This document shows, piece by piece, positions 26,126-33,766 of a DNA stretch of 64,000 nucleotides. Within the stretch, counting starts at the first letter, position 1, and every line of letters begins with the position of its first letter. Source of the DNA: Hymenobacter sedentarius (GTDB lineage: Bacteria > Bacteroidota > Bacteroidia > Cytophagales > Hymenobacteraceae). The stretch spans positions 2,976,001 to 3,040,000 of the forward strand of contig NZ_CP013909.1 of NCBI RefSeq assembly GCF_001507645.1, written 5' to 3'. The notes under the pieces were generated by a model. The model worked only from the letters and a program-made list of their open reading frames with translations, did no database searches and was not told the origin of the DNA. The position numbers were made by a program, and so were the translations under genes.

Positions 26126-27445
26126 CTACACGGCGTCCGACAAGCTGGTGAAGGTGAAGTCACGGATTTTAAGCGGCGGCACGAGGTTGCCGCTCAGGCG
26201 CACCGGCTTGCCGACGGCCTCCAGGTTGTTGAGCATAATCACCGGGCTCTCGTTAAAGCGGAAGTTCTTCACGGGGAACTTAATCTGCCCATTTTCAATG
26301 TAAAACGTTCCGTCGCGGGTGAGGCCGGTGTACAGCAACGTCTGTGGGTCAACCGCCCGGATGTAGTACAGGCGCGTGACTAGAATGCCTTTGGCCGTGC
26401 CCTTGATGAGGTCGGCGGTGCTCTGGTTGCCGCCTTCCATAATCCAGCCGCCGGGAGGGGGCACGTCCGGAATGCCGGCTTTCTGCGCCCAGAAGCGTGA
26501 GGTGTACAGGTTTTTCACCACTCCCTTTTCTATCCAGGTCACCTTCTGCTGGGGGCGGCCATCGCCGGCAAAGGTCAGGTCGGGCACGTCGGGGTGCGTG
26601 GGGTCGGAGTAAATGGTCACCCGCTCTTCAAAGACCTTTTCGCCTTTCTTGTTGCCGCCGCCTTTTTTGCTCAGGAAGCTGCGGCCTTCGTCGGCGTTGC
26701 GCGCGTCAAAGGCGCCCATCATGTTGCTGAGCAAATCCACCGCTGCGGCGGGCTCGAGGATGACGGTGTACTTGCCCGGCTCAATGGCCTTGGCTTTCAC
26801 CGATGAAGCGGCTTTCTCAGCGGCCACGCGGGTGAGGCGGGCCGCGTCGAACTTGGCCAGGTCGGTGTAGTTGGTGATGGCGTAGCCCGAGCCGGTGCCA
26901 TCGGGCGTGCGCACCGTAATGGAAAAGTCCAGGCCGGTGAGGCGCTGGTAGGCCTCCAGGCCTTTGGAGTTGCGCTTGGCTACGAAGCCGGCCGAGTCCT
27001 GGAAAAAAGCGGCTGAGGAAAGCTTCTTGGTTTCACACAGTGCCATGCTCGCCCCAATTTGCTGGGCGCGGTAGTCGGGGGTAATGTCGGCCGTGCGTTG
27101 GGCAAACGAGCTGGGCGAGGCCAGGTATTTCTGCGGCCCGAGCAGGGGCACGTACTCCGGCGATTCGGGCGCGAGCTTGGCAATTTCCTCGGCGCGCTGC
27201 ACGCAGCGGCGTAGGCTGGCTTCGTCGAATTCGTTGCAGGTAGCCAAGCCGCTACGCTTTCCGAAGCGCGACTGCACAGCCAGCGAGACATTATCCACTG
27301 CTCCGGCCGTGCTGATGGTGTTGCGCGCCGAGCGCACGTTGCCGCCGATGTTGCCGTTGAGGGTCGCCTCGCACTCATCGGCGGTGCTGAAGCTGAGGAC
27401 TTTCTTCAGGATGTCCTGCGCCTCGGTTTGAGAGAGTATTGCCAT
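26126..27445 (-). CDS. PmbA/TldE-like subunit, pair 3
   Basis: A 439-residue PmbA-like protein starting MAILSQTEAQDILKKVLSFS. The N-terminal lobe has the same RSARNTISTAGAVDNVSLAV block as pair 2 and CNEFDEASLRRCVQRAEEIA. The C-terminal lobe has KGILVTRLYYIRAVDPQTLL and ENGQIKFPVKNFRF. No zinc motif is present. Compared with pair 2 it is about 5 residues shorter, mostly in the segment around IEPGKYTVILEPAAAVDLLS. It is encoded downstream of the TldD-like gene at 27687-29336 and is presumably the partner of that protein. Confidence 0.9.
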   Translation of the reverse strand: MAILSQTEAQDILKKVLSFSTADECEATLNGNIGGNVRSARNTISTAGAVDNVSLAVQSRFGKRSGLATCNEFDEASLRRCVQRAEEIAKLAPESPEYVPLLGPQKYLASPSSFAQRTADITPDYRAQQIGASMALCETKKLSSAAFFQDSAGFVAKRNSKGLEAYQRLTGLDFSITVRTPDGTGSGYAITNYTDLAKFDAARLTRVAAEKAASSVKAKAIEPGKYTVILEPAAAVDLLSNMMGAFDARNADEGRSFLSKKGGGNKKGEKVFEERVTIYSDPTHPDVPDLTFAGDGRPQQKVTWIEKGVVKNLYTSRFWAQKAGIPDVPPPGGWIMEGGNQSTADLIKGTAKGILVTRLYYIRAVDPQTLLYTGLTRDGTFYIENGQIKFPVKNFRFNESPVIMLNNLEAVGKPVRLSGNLVPPLKIRDFTFTSLSDAV

Positions 27446-27485
27446 TTAGGGAGGGAAGTGCGATTGAGAATGCGAGTCTTTCTTA

Positions 27486-27673
27486 ACTCCCCTCCTTGGT
27501 AAGGAGGGGACGCTGGCGCGACGTGCCAGCTGGGGTGGTTGAGGCGTTGCACGACACCCGAACGATTGGGCCTGAACTTCTCGCGGTAGTATCGTTCGGG
27601 TATCGTTCAACGATTCAACCACCCCCGTCCGAGCCGTTGGCTCGAACATCCCCTCCTTGGTAAGGAGGGGAGT
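27486..27673. repeat. Family C palindromic repeat, copy 3
   Basis: Terminal hairpin arms AACTCCCCTCCTTGGTAAGG and CCTTGGTAAGGAGGGGAGT flank CCAGCTGGGGTGGTTG and CAACCACCCCCGTCCGAGC. It has the same orientation as copies at 24161 and 61497 but a longer middle, and lies between the third TldD and PmbA genes. Confidence 0.87.
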
Positions 27674-27686
27674 GGTTGTTCGACGG

Positions 27687-29336
27687 TTAGCCGATTTTGC
27701 GGGCGGTGTTGATGACGTTGACGCCGTTGAAGCGCGTGGTCGCCGAGCCGTGGCTCACCGCCGACACCTGCGAAGGCTGGCCCTTGCCATCGAAGAACGA
27801 ACCGAACAAGCGGTAGTCAGACTGGTCGCAAATAGCCGCGCAGCTGTTCCAGAATTCCTGGGTGTTTGCCTGGTAGGCAACGTCCTCAATCATGCCCGCA
27901 ATCTGGCCCTTTTCAATGGCGTAGAACACCTGCCCACCGAACTGGAAGTTGTAGCGCTGCTGGTCGATGGAATAGGAGCCGCGGCCGGCAATGTAAATGC
28001 CTTTGTCCACGTTCTTTATCATGTCGTCGACGCTCATTTTGGCGGTGCCGGGCTGCAGGCTCACGTTGGGCATGCGCTGGAATTGTACCGAGTCCCAGGA
28101 GTCGGCGTAGCAGCAGCCGTCGGATTCGTTTTGACCGACAATGTGCGCCTGGTCCCGAATCTTTTCATAGTCCACAAGCATGCCTTCTTTGATGAGGTCC
28201 CAGCGTTTGGTTTTCACGCCTTCATCATCGTAACCCACCGCCCCGAGCGAGCCGGGCTGCAGCTTGTCGGCCACAATATTCACCAGTTTCGAGCCATAAG
28301 GAATCTTCTTGGCCTTCCACTCCAAGGTGGCGAAGCTAGTGCCGGCGTAGTTGGCTTCGTAGCCCAACACGCGGTCGAGTTCGAGCGGGTGGCCCACCGA
28401 CTCGTGAATGGTCAGGCCCAGGTGATTAGGGTCGAGCACCAGGTCGTATTTACCAGCAGTTACCGACTTGGCGGTCAGCTTTTCCTTCACCTGCTTGGCG
28501 GCCAGGGCGGCATCTTCCAGCATGTCGTAGCTGTTGCGGTAGCCGATGAGGCCGGTGCCGGCGGCACCCGGAATTTTGTCGGCGGCCTTGGGGGTGAGGT
28601 ACTCGTAGCCCAGGCCCATGGGGGCGCTCAGCGCGTCGCGGCTCCGGAACTTGCCCGAGGCACGGTCGATGGCCGTCACGCTAAACGTGGGCCAGATGCG
28701 GTGCACGTCCTGGTCGATGTAGGAGCCGTCGGTGCTGGCGAAGTACTTCTGCTCGTTGATTTGAAACAGCGAGGAATTGACGAAGCTGGCGCCGTTTTCC
28801 AGGGCCTTGGCGTTGGCGGCCAGCAGCAATTCGGCCTTCTGAGCCACCGGTACTTCGAAGGCGTTTTGCTGGATGGGCGTTTTCCAGGTCACGTCGCCGT
28901 GGCCTTTTTCCGGGGCCAGCACCACCTTCTCTTTCTGTACTTTGGCATTGGCTTTGGCGATGGCCACGGCCAACTGGGCGGCTTTGGCAATGCCGGCTTC
29001 CGTGACGTTATTGGTGGCCGCAAAGCCCCAGGTGCCATTGGCCAGCACGCGCACCCCGGCGCCAAAGCTCTCGCCGCTGGCGATGTTCTGCACCTGCTTT
29101 TCGCGGGTGAAAATGCTTTGGTTGAGATAGCGGCCGATGCGCACATCGGCGTAGCTGGCCCCGGCCGTTTTGGCGGCGTTGAGGCCCGCATTGGCCAGGC
29201 GCTTTTTCAGGGCGGGGTCGATGCCTTCCAGCAGGCGGGACGGGTCAACCGGCGTACCTCCTAAACTGGGAAAGTTTGGCAGAAACAGGGCGCCGGCCGC
29301 CAGGCCGGAGAGTCCCACAAAGTCGCGACGTTTCAA
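27687..29336 (-). CDS. TldD-like zinc peptidase subunit with Tat-like signal, pair 3
   Basis: A 549-residue TldD homologue. I set the start at a TTG (29336) because this gives LKRRDFVGLSGLAAGALFLP, aligned with the MKRRDFVGL start of both paralogues. An ATG at 29408 would add 24 hydrophobic residues from AT-rich DNA in front of the twin-arginine motif. The zinc site is TIHESVGHP (His311 to His316), and the late segment is NSCAAICDQSDYRLFG. It is closest to pair 2. It is the first gene of the array on the minus strand, so the promoter for the whole array may lie in 29337-29539. Confidence 0.88.
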   Translation of the reverse strand: MKRRDFVGLSGLAAGALFLPNFPSLGGTPVDPSRLLEGIDPALKKRLANAGLNAAKTAGASYADVRIGRYLNQSIFTREKQVQNIASGESFGAGVRVLANGTWGFAATNNVTEAGIAKAAQLAVAIAKANAKVQKEKVVLAPEKGHGDVTWKTPIQQNAFEVPVAQKAELLLAANAKALENGASFVNSSLFQINEQKYFASTDGSYIDQDVHRIWPTFSVTAIDRASGKFRSRDALSAPMGLGYEYLTPKAADKIPGAAGTGLIGYRNSYDMLEDAALAAKQVKEKLTAKSVTAGKYDLVLDPNHLGLTIHESVGHPLELDRVLGYEANYAGTSFATLEWKAKKIPYGSKLVNIVADKLQPGSLGAVGYDDEGVKTKRWDLIKEGMLVDYEKIRDQAHIVGQNESDGCCYADSWDSVQFQRMPNVSLQPGTAKMSVDDMIKNVDKGIYIAGRGSYSIDQQRYNFQFGGQVFYAIEKGQIAGMIEDVAYQANTQEFWNSCAAICDQSDYRLFGSFFDGKGQPSQVSAVSHGSATTRFNGVNVINTARKIG

Positions 29337-29539
29337 AGGCGGGTAAAGATTCGGAAATAGAAAAAGGAGATTCGTAAAGATGAGCACAAATCTTAACTGA
29401 AAAGACATGAAGTTGCCCGGACTGTTGCGTTAATCTTCGGATTTAATTTGAATACTTGTTAATCCGGCCAGCCCACTCAGGCCAAAAGCCTTGGGTACCG
29501 CACGAATTTCTTCAGCCAGAGGGGCCCGCGCTACAACGC

Positions 29540-29572
29540 AAAAGCCCCAACTCAGCACGAGTCGGGGCTTTT
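29540..29572. terminator. Bidirectional hairpin terminator
   Basis: AAAAGCCCC (29540-29548) pairs with GGGGCTTTT (29564-29572) around a 15-base loop, with A and T tracts on both sides. It lies beyond the PAP2 gene's 3' end and may back up the next hairpin. Confidence 0.7.
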
Positions 29573-29600
29573 GTGATTGGGCTAAATTGGGCGGCGCGGT

Positions 29601-29638
29601 AAACGCCTGGCCACGGCGCTAGGGGTGGCCAGGCGTTT
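29601..29638 (-). terminator. Terminator of the PAP2 phosphatase gene
   Basis: A perfect 13-bp stem, AAACGCCTGGCCA (29601-29613) and TGGCCAGGCGTTT (29626-29638), with a 12-base loop, directly after the PAP2 stop codon on the minus strand. Confidence 0.78.
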
Positions 29639-29639
29639 A

Positions 29640-30446
29640 TTAATGCGTTGGGTGCCAGCTGATGGTGAGGCCCGGCGTGCCGTTGCCGAAGTACATGGGG
29701 GCCATGCCCACGTCGCGGCCGATGGCCTTGCGGCCCCAGCGGTTGCGGTGCGAGAGGTAAGCCAGGTGGGCCGACATGATGCCAAAACCGGCGCCCGCTA
29801 CCACGTCGCTCTGCCAGTGCTTGTCGTTAATCATGCGCAGGGCGGCTACGCTAGTGGCAATGGTGTAGGCCCCAATGCCGTACCACTGGCTTTTGTCGCG
29901 AAATTCGGTGTGCACGATGCTGGCCGCCAGAAAGGCCTGCGCCGTGTGGCCCGAGGGAAAGGAGAGGTTGTCGTCGCCGTTAGGTCGCGTCTCGCGGCTC
30001 AGGTACTTCACTGCAAAAGTGGAGGCCAGCATGACTGCCTCGCCCTTGGCAATGATGAGCAAGATGTTGATGCGGTCGTTGTGCGACTCCACGCCCGCCA
30101 GCGCCACCGCCGCCAGCTCGAAGTACGGCGCGATAATCAGCGAATTGTCGAAGCCCGTACTGACCGGCCGGAATTGCTTTTGCACGAATGTTCTTTCCCG
30201 GTGATTGATGCCCGCATCCCCTTGGGCCGTAATAGCGCCGTAGCCTATCATCACGGCCGGAATGGCCATGGCTCTGACGAACTTACTCTTATACCAGACG
30301 GCTTTTACCGGGGAAGGGACCCCGCCGGGGTTCGCGTATTTTCTGGTGGTATCGGCAGGGGTCGGCTTGACCTGGGCCTGCGCCGGGTGAAGCGCCCCGA
30401 ACAACAGCATAGCGGCGGCGAAACGGGTAACGAGAAATGAGCGCAT
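29640..30446 (-). CDS. PAP2 family membrane phosphatase
   Basis: A 268-residue protein of the type 2 phosphatidic acid phosphatase superfamily, which removes phosphate from lipid phosphates such as undecaprenyl diphosphate or phosphatidic acid. After a signal-like N-terminus (ending near HPAQAQ) come helices and the three motifs: KYLSRETRPNGDD (KX6RP-type), FPSGHTAQAF with the catalytic His, and RMINDKHWQSDVVAG with the second His and Asp. The C-terminus is Arg/Trp-rich (HRNRWGRKAIGRD). It is a single-gene unit ended by the hairpin at 29601-29638. The precise lipid substrate is unknown. Confidence 0.9.
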   Translation of the reverse strand: MRSFLVTRFAAAMLLFGALHPAQAQVKPTPADTTRKYANPGGVPSPVKAVWYKSKFVRAMAIPAVMIGYGAITAQGDAGINHRERTFVQKQFRPVSTGFDNSLIIAPYFELAAVALAGVESHNDRINILLIIAKGEAVMLASTFAVKYLSRETRPNGDDNLSFPSGHTAQAFLAASIVHTEFRDKSQWYGIGAYTIATSVAALRMINDKHWQSDVVAGAGFGIMSAHLAYLSHRNRWGRKAIGRDVGMAPMYFGNGTPGLTISWHPTH

Positions 30447-30657
30447 GAAAGAAAAGTGGGGTCAGGGTTTATTTTGAACCCGTTAGTACGGAAGCGAGCT
30501 ATAAACGTGTCGGCCGATGCTATTGAAAATCCTAATTTTTTGATAATAGGCGACTTGAATTTATGAAATGAGAAAAGCCCCACGTCTTCCAGGAGGCATT
30601 TGCTGGCTTGGCGTAGCAGCAGTGAGTTGAGGAACTCCGGAAATGCTGCCGCCAAAA

Positions 30658-32226
30658 TCATTGCCAGCTGCCGCCCAGGGCCCGCACCAGCAGCACATTG
30701 TAGCGGAGCTGGGCGGCCTGGGTTTGGGCCAGGGCGCGGGCGGCTTCCAGGGTCTGGCGGTCGGCGTCTACTACTTCGAAGTAGTTGGTGAGGCCGCTGC
30801 GGTAGCGCACGTTGGTGAGGCGTCCGGCCAGGCGGGCGGCCCGCAGGGCGCGTTGCTGGGCGGCCAGCTGGGCGGTGCTCAGGCGCAGGTTGGCCAGGGC
30901 GGTTTCGACATCCTGAAACGCCGTGAGGGCCGCGCCCCGGTACTGGGCTTCGAACTCTTGGTATTGGGCCTGGGCCAGCTGCTCGTTGCCCCGCAGCCGG
31001 CCCCCGTTGAAAATGGGAATGGCCACGCCGCCGCCTAGGTAGTAAGTAAAGCCATTGGCCAGTTGGGGCAGCTTGGCCAGGGCAGCGCTTTGGGACCCAA
31101 TGAAGCCGTTGAGCTGGACGGTGGGCCGGCGCGCCAGGTGGGCGGCGTCGGCGCGGGCATTGGCGGCGGCCAGCTGGCGCTCGGCGCGGCGCAAATCGGG
31201 GCGGCGGGCGAGAAGCGCAGCGGGCAGGGCCGGGGGGATGGCCGGGGCCGCGGGCAGCTCCGTGCCACCCTTGGACGGCAGGGCAAAGCTGCTGGCGGGC
31301 TGGCCCACCACCGTGGCCAGCGCGGCCGCTACGCCCGCCCGCTGCCGGGCCAGCTCCAGCAGGCTGGCTTCCAGGGTGGCCAGCTCGGTTTGGGCACGCC
31401 GGTAGCCTATTTCATTGTCTACTCCGGCCTGGTACCGGGCGTGGGTGAGCTGCACGTTTTGCACGCGGGCGAGCCGGGCGCTGTCGAGCACGGCCAGCTC
31501 GGCATCGAGGCCGCGCAGGTTGAAGTAGTAGGTGGCGGCGTCGGCGGTGAGCGACAGGCGCACGGCCTGCACGTCGGCCTCGGCAGCGGCGGCATCGGCG
31601 CGGGCCGCCTGAATGTTGCGCCGGATGCGGCCCCACACGTCCACTTCGTAGCTCACGTTGACGGGGACGAAGTACTGCGTTTGGGTGATGGCCCGGGCGG
31701 GCACATCGAAGGGCACCGGCCGCAGGCCCGAGAGCTGCGTGCGGTAGGCCGAAGGGTTGAGCGTGACGTCGGGTGTGCGGTAAGAATCAGCCACCTGCAA
31801 CCTAGCGCGGGCCTGCTCGACGCGGGCCAGCGCCGCCCGAGCCGTGAAGTTCTGAGCCAGCGCCTGCTCTTCGAGTTGAGCTAAAACCGGGTCGTTGAAG
31901 ACCGTCCACCAGGCCGTTTCGGGCGGCGCCTGGGGTAGCTGCTGCGGTTGGGCTGGCGCATTTGTGCCCGACGAATCGGTGGCAGACCGGGCGGGCGCTA
32001 CGGCTTGCACTGGCGGCGCCTGCCCCCCAAACCTTGGGGAGGCAACCGGCGCTTTGGCCCGCGTTTCGGCGGCGCTTGGGATGCGCGAGCCGGCCGTATC
32101 GGCGGGCACGGCATTTTGCCAGGCCGTGGGCGTGCTCACCGCCGGCGGCTGGTACCGGGGCGCGGTGGCGCAGGCACTCAGCAAAAGCGGCAGCCCAAGC
32201 AAGAAAGACGAAACGCGGAAGGTCAT
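30658..32226 (-). CDS. RND efflux outer-membrane factor lipoprotein (NodT/OprM type)
   Basis: A 522-residue outer-membrane channel of tripartite efflux. The lipobox is LLLSACATAPRYQPP, so it is lipid-anchored as in OprM. A Pro/Ala/Ser-rich insert of about 60 residues after the lipobox is unusual. The two repeated outer-membrane efflux domains begin at about 105 (PPETAWWTVFNDPVLAQLEE) and 310, with motifs such as NVSYEVDVWGRIRRN, ARRPDLRRAERQLAAANARA and GGGVAIPIFNGGRLRGN. The start at 32226 is chosen to put the signal first. It is the last gene of the RND-MFP-OMF set whose permease is at 33767-37099. Confidence 0.92.
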   Translation of the reverse strand: MTFRVSSFLLGLPLLLSACATAPRYQPPAVSTPTAWQNAVPADTAGSRIPSAAETRAKAPVASPRFGGQAPPVQAVAPARSATDSSGTNAPAQPQQLPQAPPETAWWTVFNDPVLAQLEEQALAQNFTARAALARVEQARARLQVADSYRTPDVTLNPSAYRTQLSGLRPVPFDVPARAITQTQYFVPVNVSYEVDVWGRIRRNIQAARADAAAAEADVQAVRLSLTADAATYYFNLRGLDAELAVLDSARLARVQNVQLTHARYQAGVDNEIGYRRAQTELATLEASLLELARQRAGVAAALATVVGQPASSFALPSKGGTELPAAPAIPPALPAALLARRPDLRRAERQLAAANARADAAHLARRPTVQLNGFIGSQSAALAKLPQLANGFTYYLGGGVAIPIFNGGRLRGNEQLAQAQYQEFEAQYRGAALTAFQDVETALANLRLSTAQLAAQQRALRAARLAGRLTNVRYRSGLTNYFEVVDADRQTLEAARALAQTQAAQLRYNVLLVRALGGSWQ

Positions 32227-32319
32227 GGGGTTGATACTCAGTAGTGAGTCGTCTGTAATCAGCGCCAGCGGTACCATTTAGAACATCGCTGCTTTCCAGG
32301 CACTCACTGTCAGCTTTTC

Positions 32320-33516
32320 TTATTTCAACAGCGCCGGCGACGACACGCGCGGGGCGTCGGGGTCATTGAGCCGGGGCTTGGCGGGTGGGGGGCCGGCGGG
32401 TTTGGGCGCGGGCTTGTAGGCGCGGGTTTGCACGGCCTGGCCTTCGGTCAGGTTTTCGGCGGGGTTGAGCACCAGCAGCTCACCGCCTTTCAGGCCCTGG
32501 GCTACTTCCAGCTGGGAGCCAAAGTCGCGGCCCGGGGTAATGGTCTGGTAATGAACCTTGCCGTCCTGCACGGTGGCCACGCGGACGTCGGTGCCGCCGG
32601 GCACCAGGGCATTGGCCGGTATCAGCACGCCGGGCGAGGTGCGCGGCAAGTGGAACCGCACCTGGGCGTAGCTGCCCGGCCGCAGCTCGCCGCGGGCATT
32701 GGGCACTTCCACTTCGGTGAGCAGCGTGCGGGTGTTGGCATCGAGGGCGCCGGCTTCGCGCACCACCCGCCCGGCGAAGACCCGGCCCGGAAACTCCGGC
32801 ACCAGAAAATCGGCGGTCAGCCCAGGCTTGATGGCGGGCGCAAAGTTCTGCGGCACTTGCACGTAGGCCCGCAGCTTATCGGTTTGCTCCAGCTTGTAGA
32901 GGTGCGAGCCGGGCGTGTTGCTGCTGTTTACCAGGCTGCCCACTTCCACGTTGCGCTGTGTCACGATGCCGCTGAACGGCGCCGTGACGCGCCGAAACGC
33001 CTGCTGCGCCAGCAGCTGTTGCACGCCGGCCCGTTGGGCGGCGTACTGGGCCTGGGCGGCGTCCAGCTCCTGCTTGGAGATGGCGCCGGGCAGCCCAATT
33101 CCGGCCAGGCGGTTGTAGCTGGTGCGGGCCAGGCCGAGGGTGGCGCGGGCTTCAGCAATCTGCTGGTCGAGCTCCGGGGTAGTGACTTCGGCCAGTACCT
33201 GCCCGGCCTTCACCTTCTGCCCAATATCGGCCGACCACGACTTAATATAGCCATTGGCGCGGGCAAACACGAAGGTTTCCCGGTTCGACCTGGTGTCGGC
33301 GGGCAGGGTGAGGGTGGTGGTGTCGGGCGCGGCCTGGGCGGCTACCACCGTCACGGTAGGAGCGGCGGCCGCATTTTGGCTCGCCTCGCTGTCGCGGGCT
33401 TTTTCCCGGTTGTGGCGCGGCATATAGCCCAGCAAAAACAAGCCTCCAAACACCGCCAGTACGATGAGAATGATAAGCCAGAAGCGGCTGGAGCTGGAAG
33501 TAGTAGGTTCAGACAT
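32320..33516 (-). CDS. RND efflux periplasmic adaptor (MFP/HlyD family)
   Basis: A 398-residue membrane fusion protein that bridges the inner-membrane RND pump and the outer-membrane channel. It has one N-terminal anchor (RFWLIILIVLAVFGGLFLLG), a lipoyl half-motif (KAGQVLAEVTTPELDQQIAE), a short alpha-hairpin, the second lipoyl half (PFSGIVTQRNVEVGSLV) and a beta-barrel (FPGRVFAGRVVREAGALDAN). The tail is Pro/Ala/Lys-rich. I prefer the ATG at 33516 (MSEPTTSSS) over one five codons earlier. It lies between the RND permease (upstream) and the outer-membrane factor (downstream) of the same set, with a family B palindrome before it. Confidence 0.92.
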   Translation of the reverse strand: MSEPTTSSSSRFWLIILIVLAVFGGLFLLGYMPRHNREKARDSEASQNAAAAPTVTVVAAQAAPDTTTLTLPADTRSNRETFVFARANGYIKSWSADIGQKVKAGQVLAEVTTPELDQQIAEARATLGLARTSYNRLAGIGLPGAISKQELDAAQAQYAAQRAGVQQLLAQQAFRRVTAPFSGIVTQRNVEVGSLVNSSNTPGSHLYKLEQTDKLRAYVQVPQNFAPAIKPGLTADFLVPEFPGRVFAGRVVREAGALDANTRTLLTEVEVPNARGELRPGSYAQVRFHLPRTSPGVLIPANALVPGGTDVRVATVQDGKVHYQTITPGRDFGSQLEVAQGLKGGELLVLNPAENLTEGQAVQTRAYKPAPKPAGPPPAKPRLNDPDAPRVSSPALLK

Positions 33517-33595
33517 CAAGACGGTAATCAATCAAATTCTAGAACGGTCATGTTGGGTGCATTGACCGTCATGGCGAGCATCTCATCCGCGCCAT

Positions 33596-33677
33596 CTGTC
33601 ATGCAGAGCGCAGCGAAGCATCTTATCACGTCTAACCATTCCGCGGCGATAAGATGCTTCGCTGCGCTCTGCATGAC
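33596..33677. repeat. Family B palindromic repeat
   Basis: Perfect arms of about 30 bases (CTGTCATGCAGAGCGCAGCG continuing to CATCTTATC, and its complement). It lies between the RND permease and its adaptor gene, within what should be one operon, so it may form a strong hairpin in the transcript. Confidence 0.85.
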
Positions 33678-33766
33678 TGGCGATTAGTTGAGTTATGGGT
33701 ATAGAGGTGCTTTGCTATACGCTGCATAACGTGCCTATTAAACTCGCGCATATTAAACTGATAAGC

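Larger units (their letters stand above)
29337..29639. other. Intergenic stretch with two terminators
   Basis: AT-rich near 29340-29460, which is the likely promoter region for the TldD-PmbA array. The right part holds two hairpins, listed separately. No gene is seen. Confidence 0.5.

Noticed and set aside
30305..30661. A 118-codon minus-strand frame across the gap before the PAP2 gene.
   Set aside because: It overlaps the start of the PAP2 gene in another frame and shows no family features.
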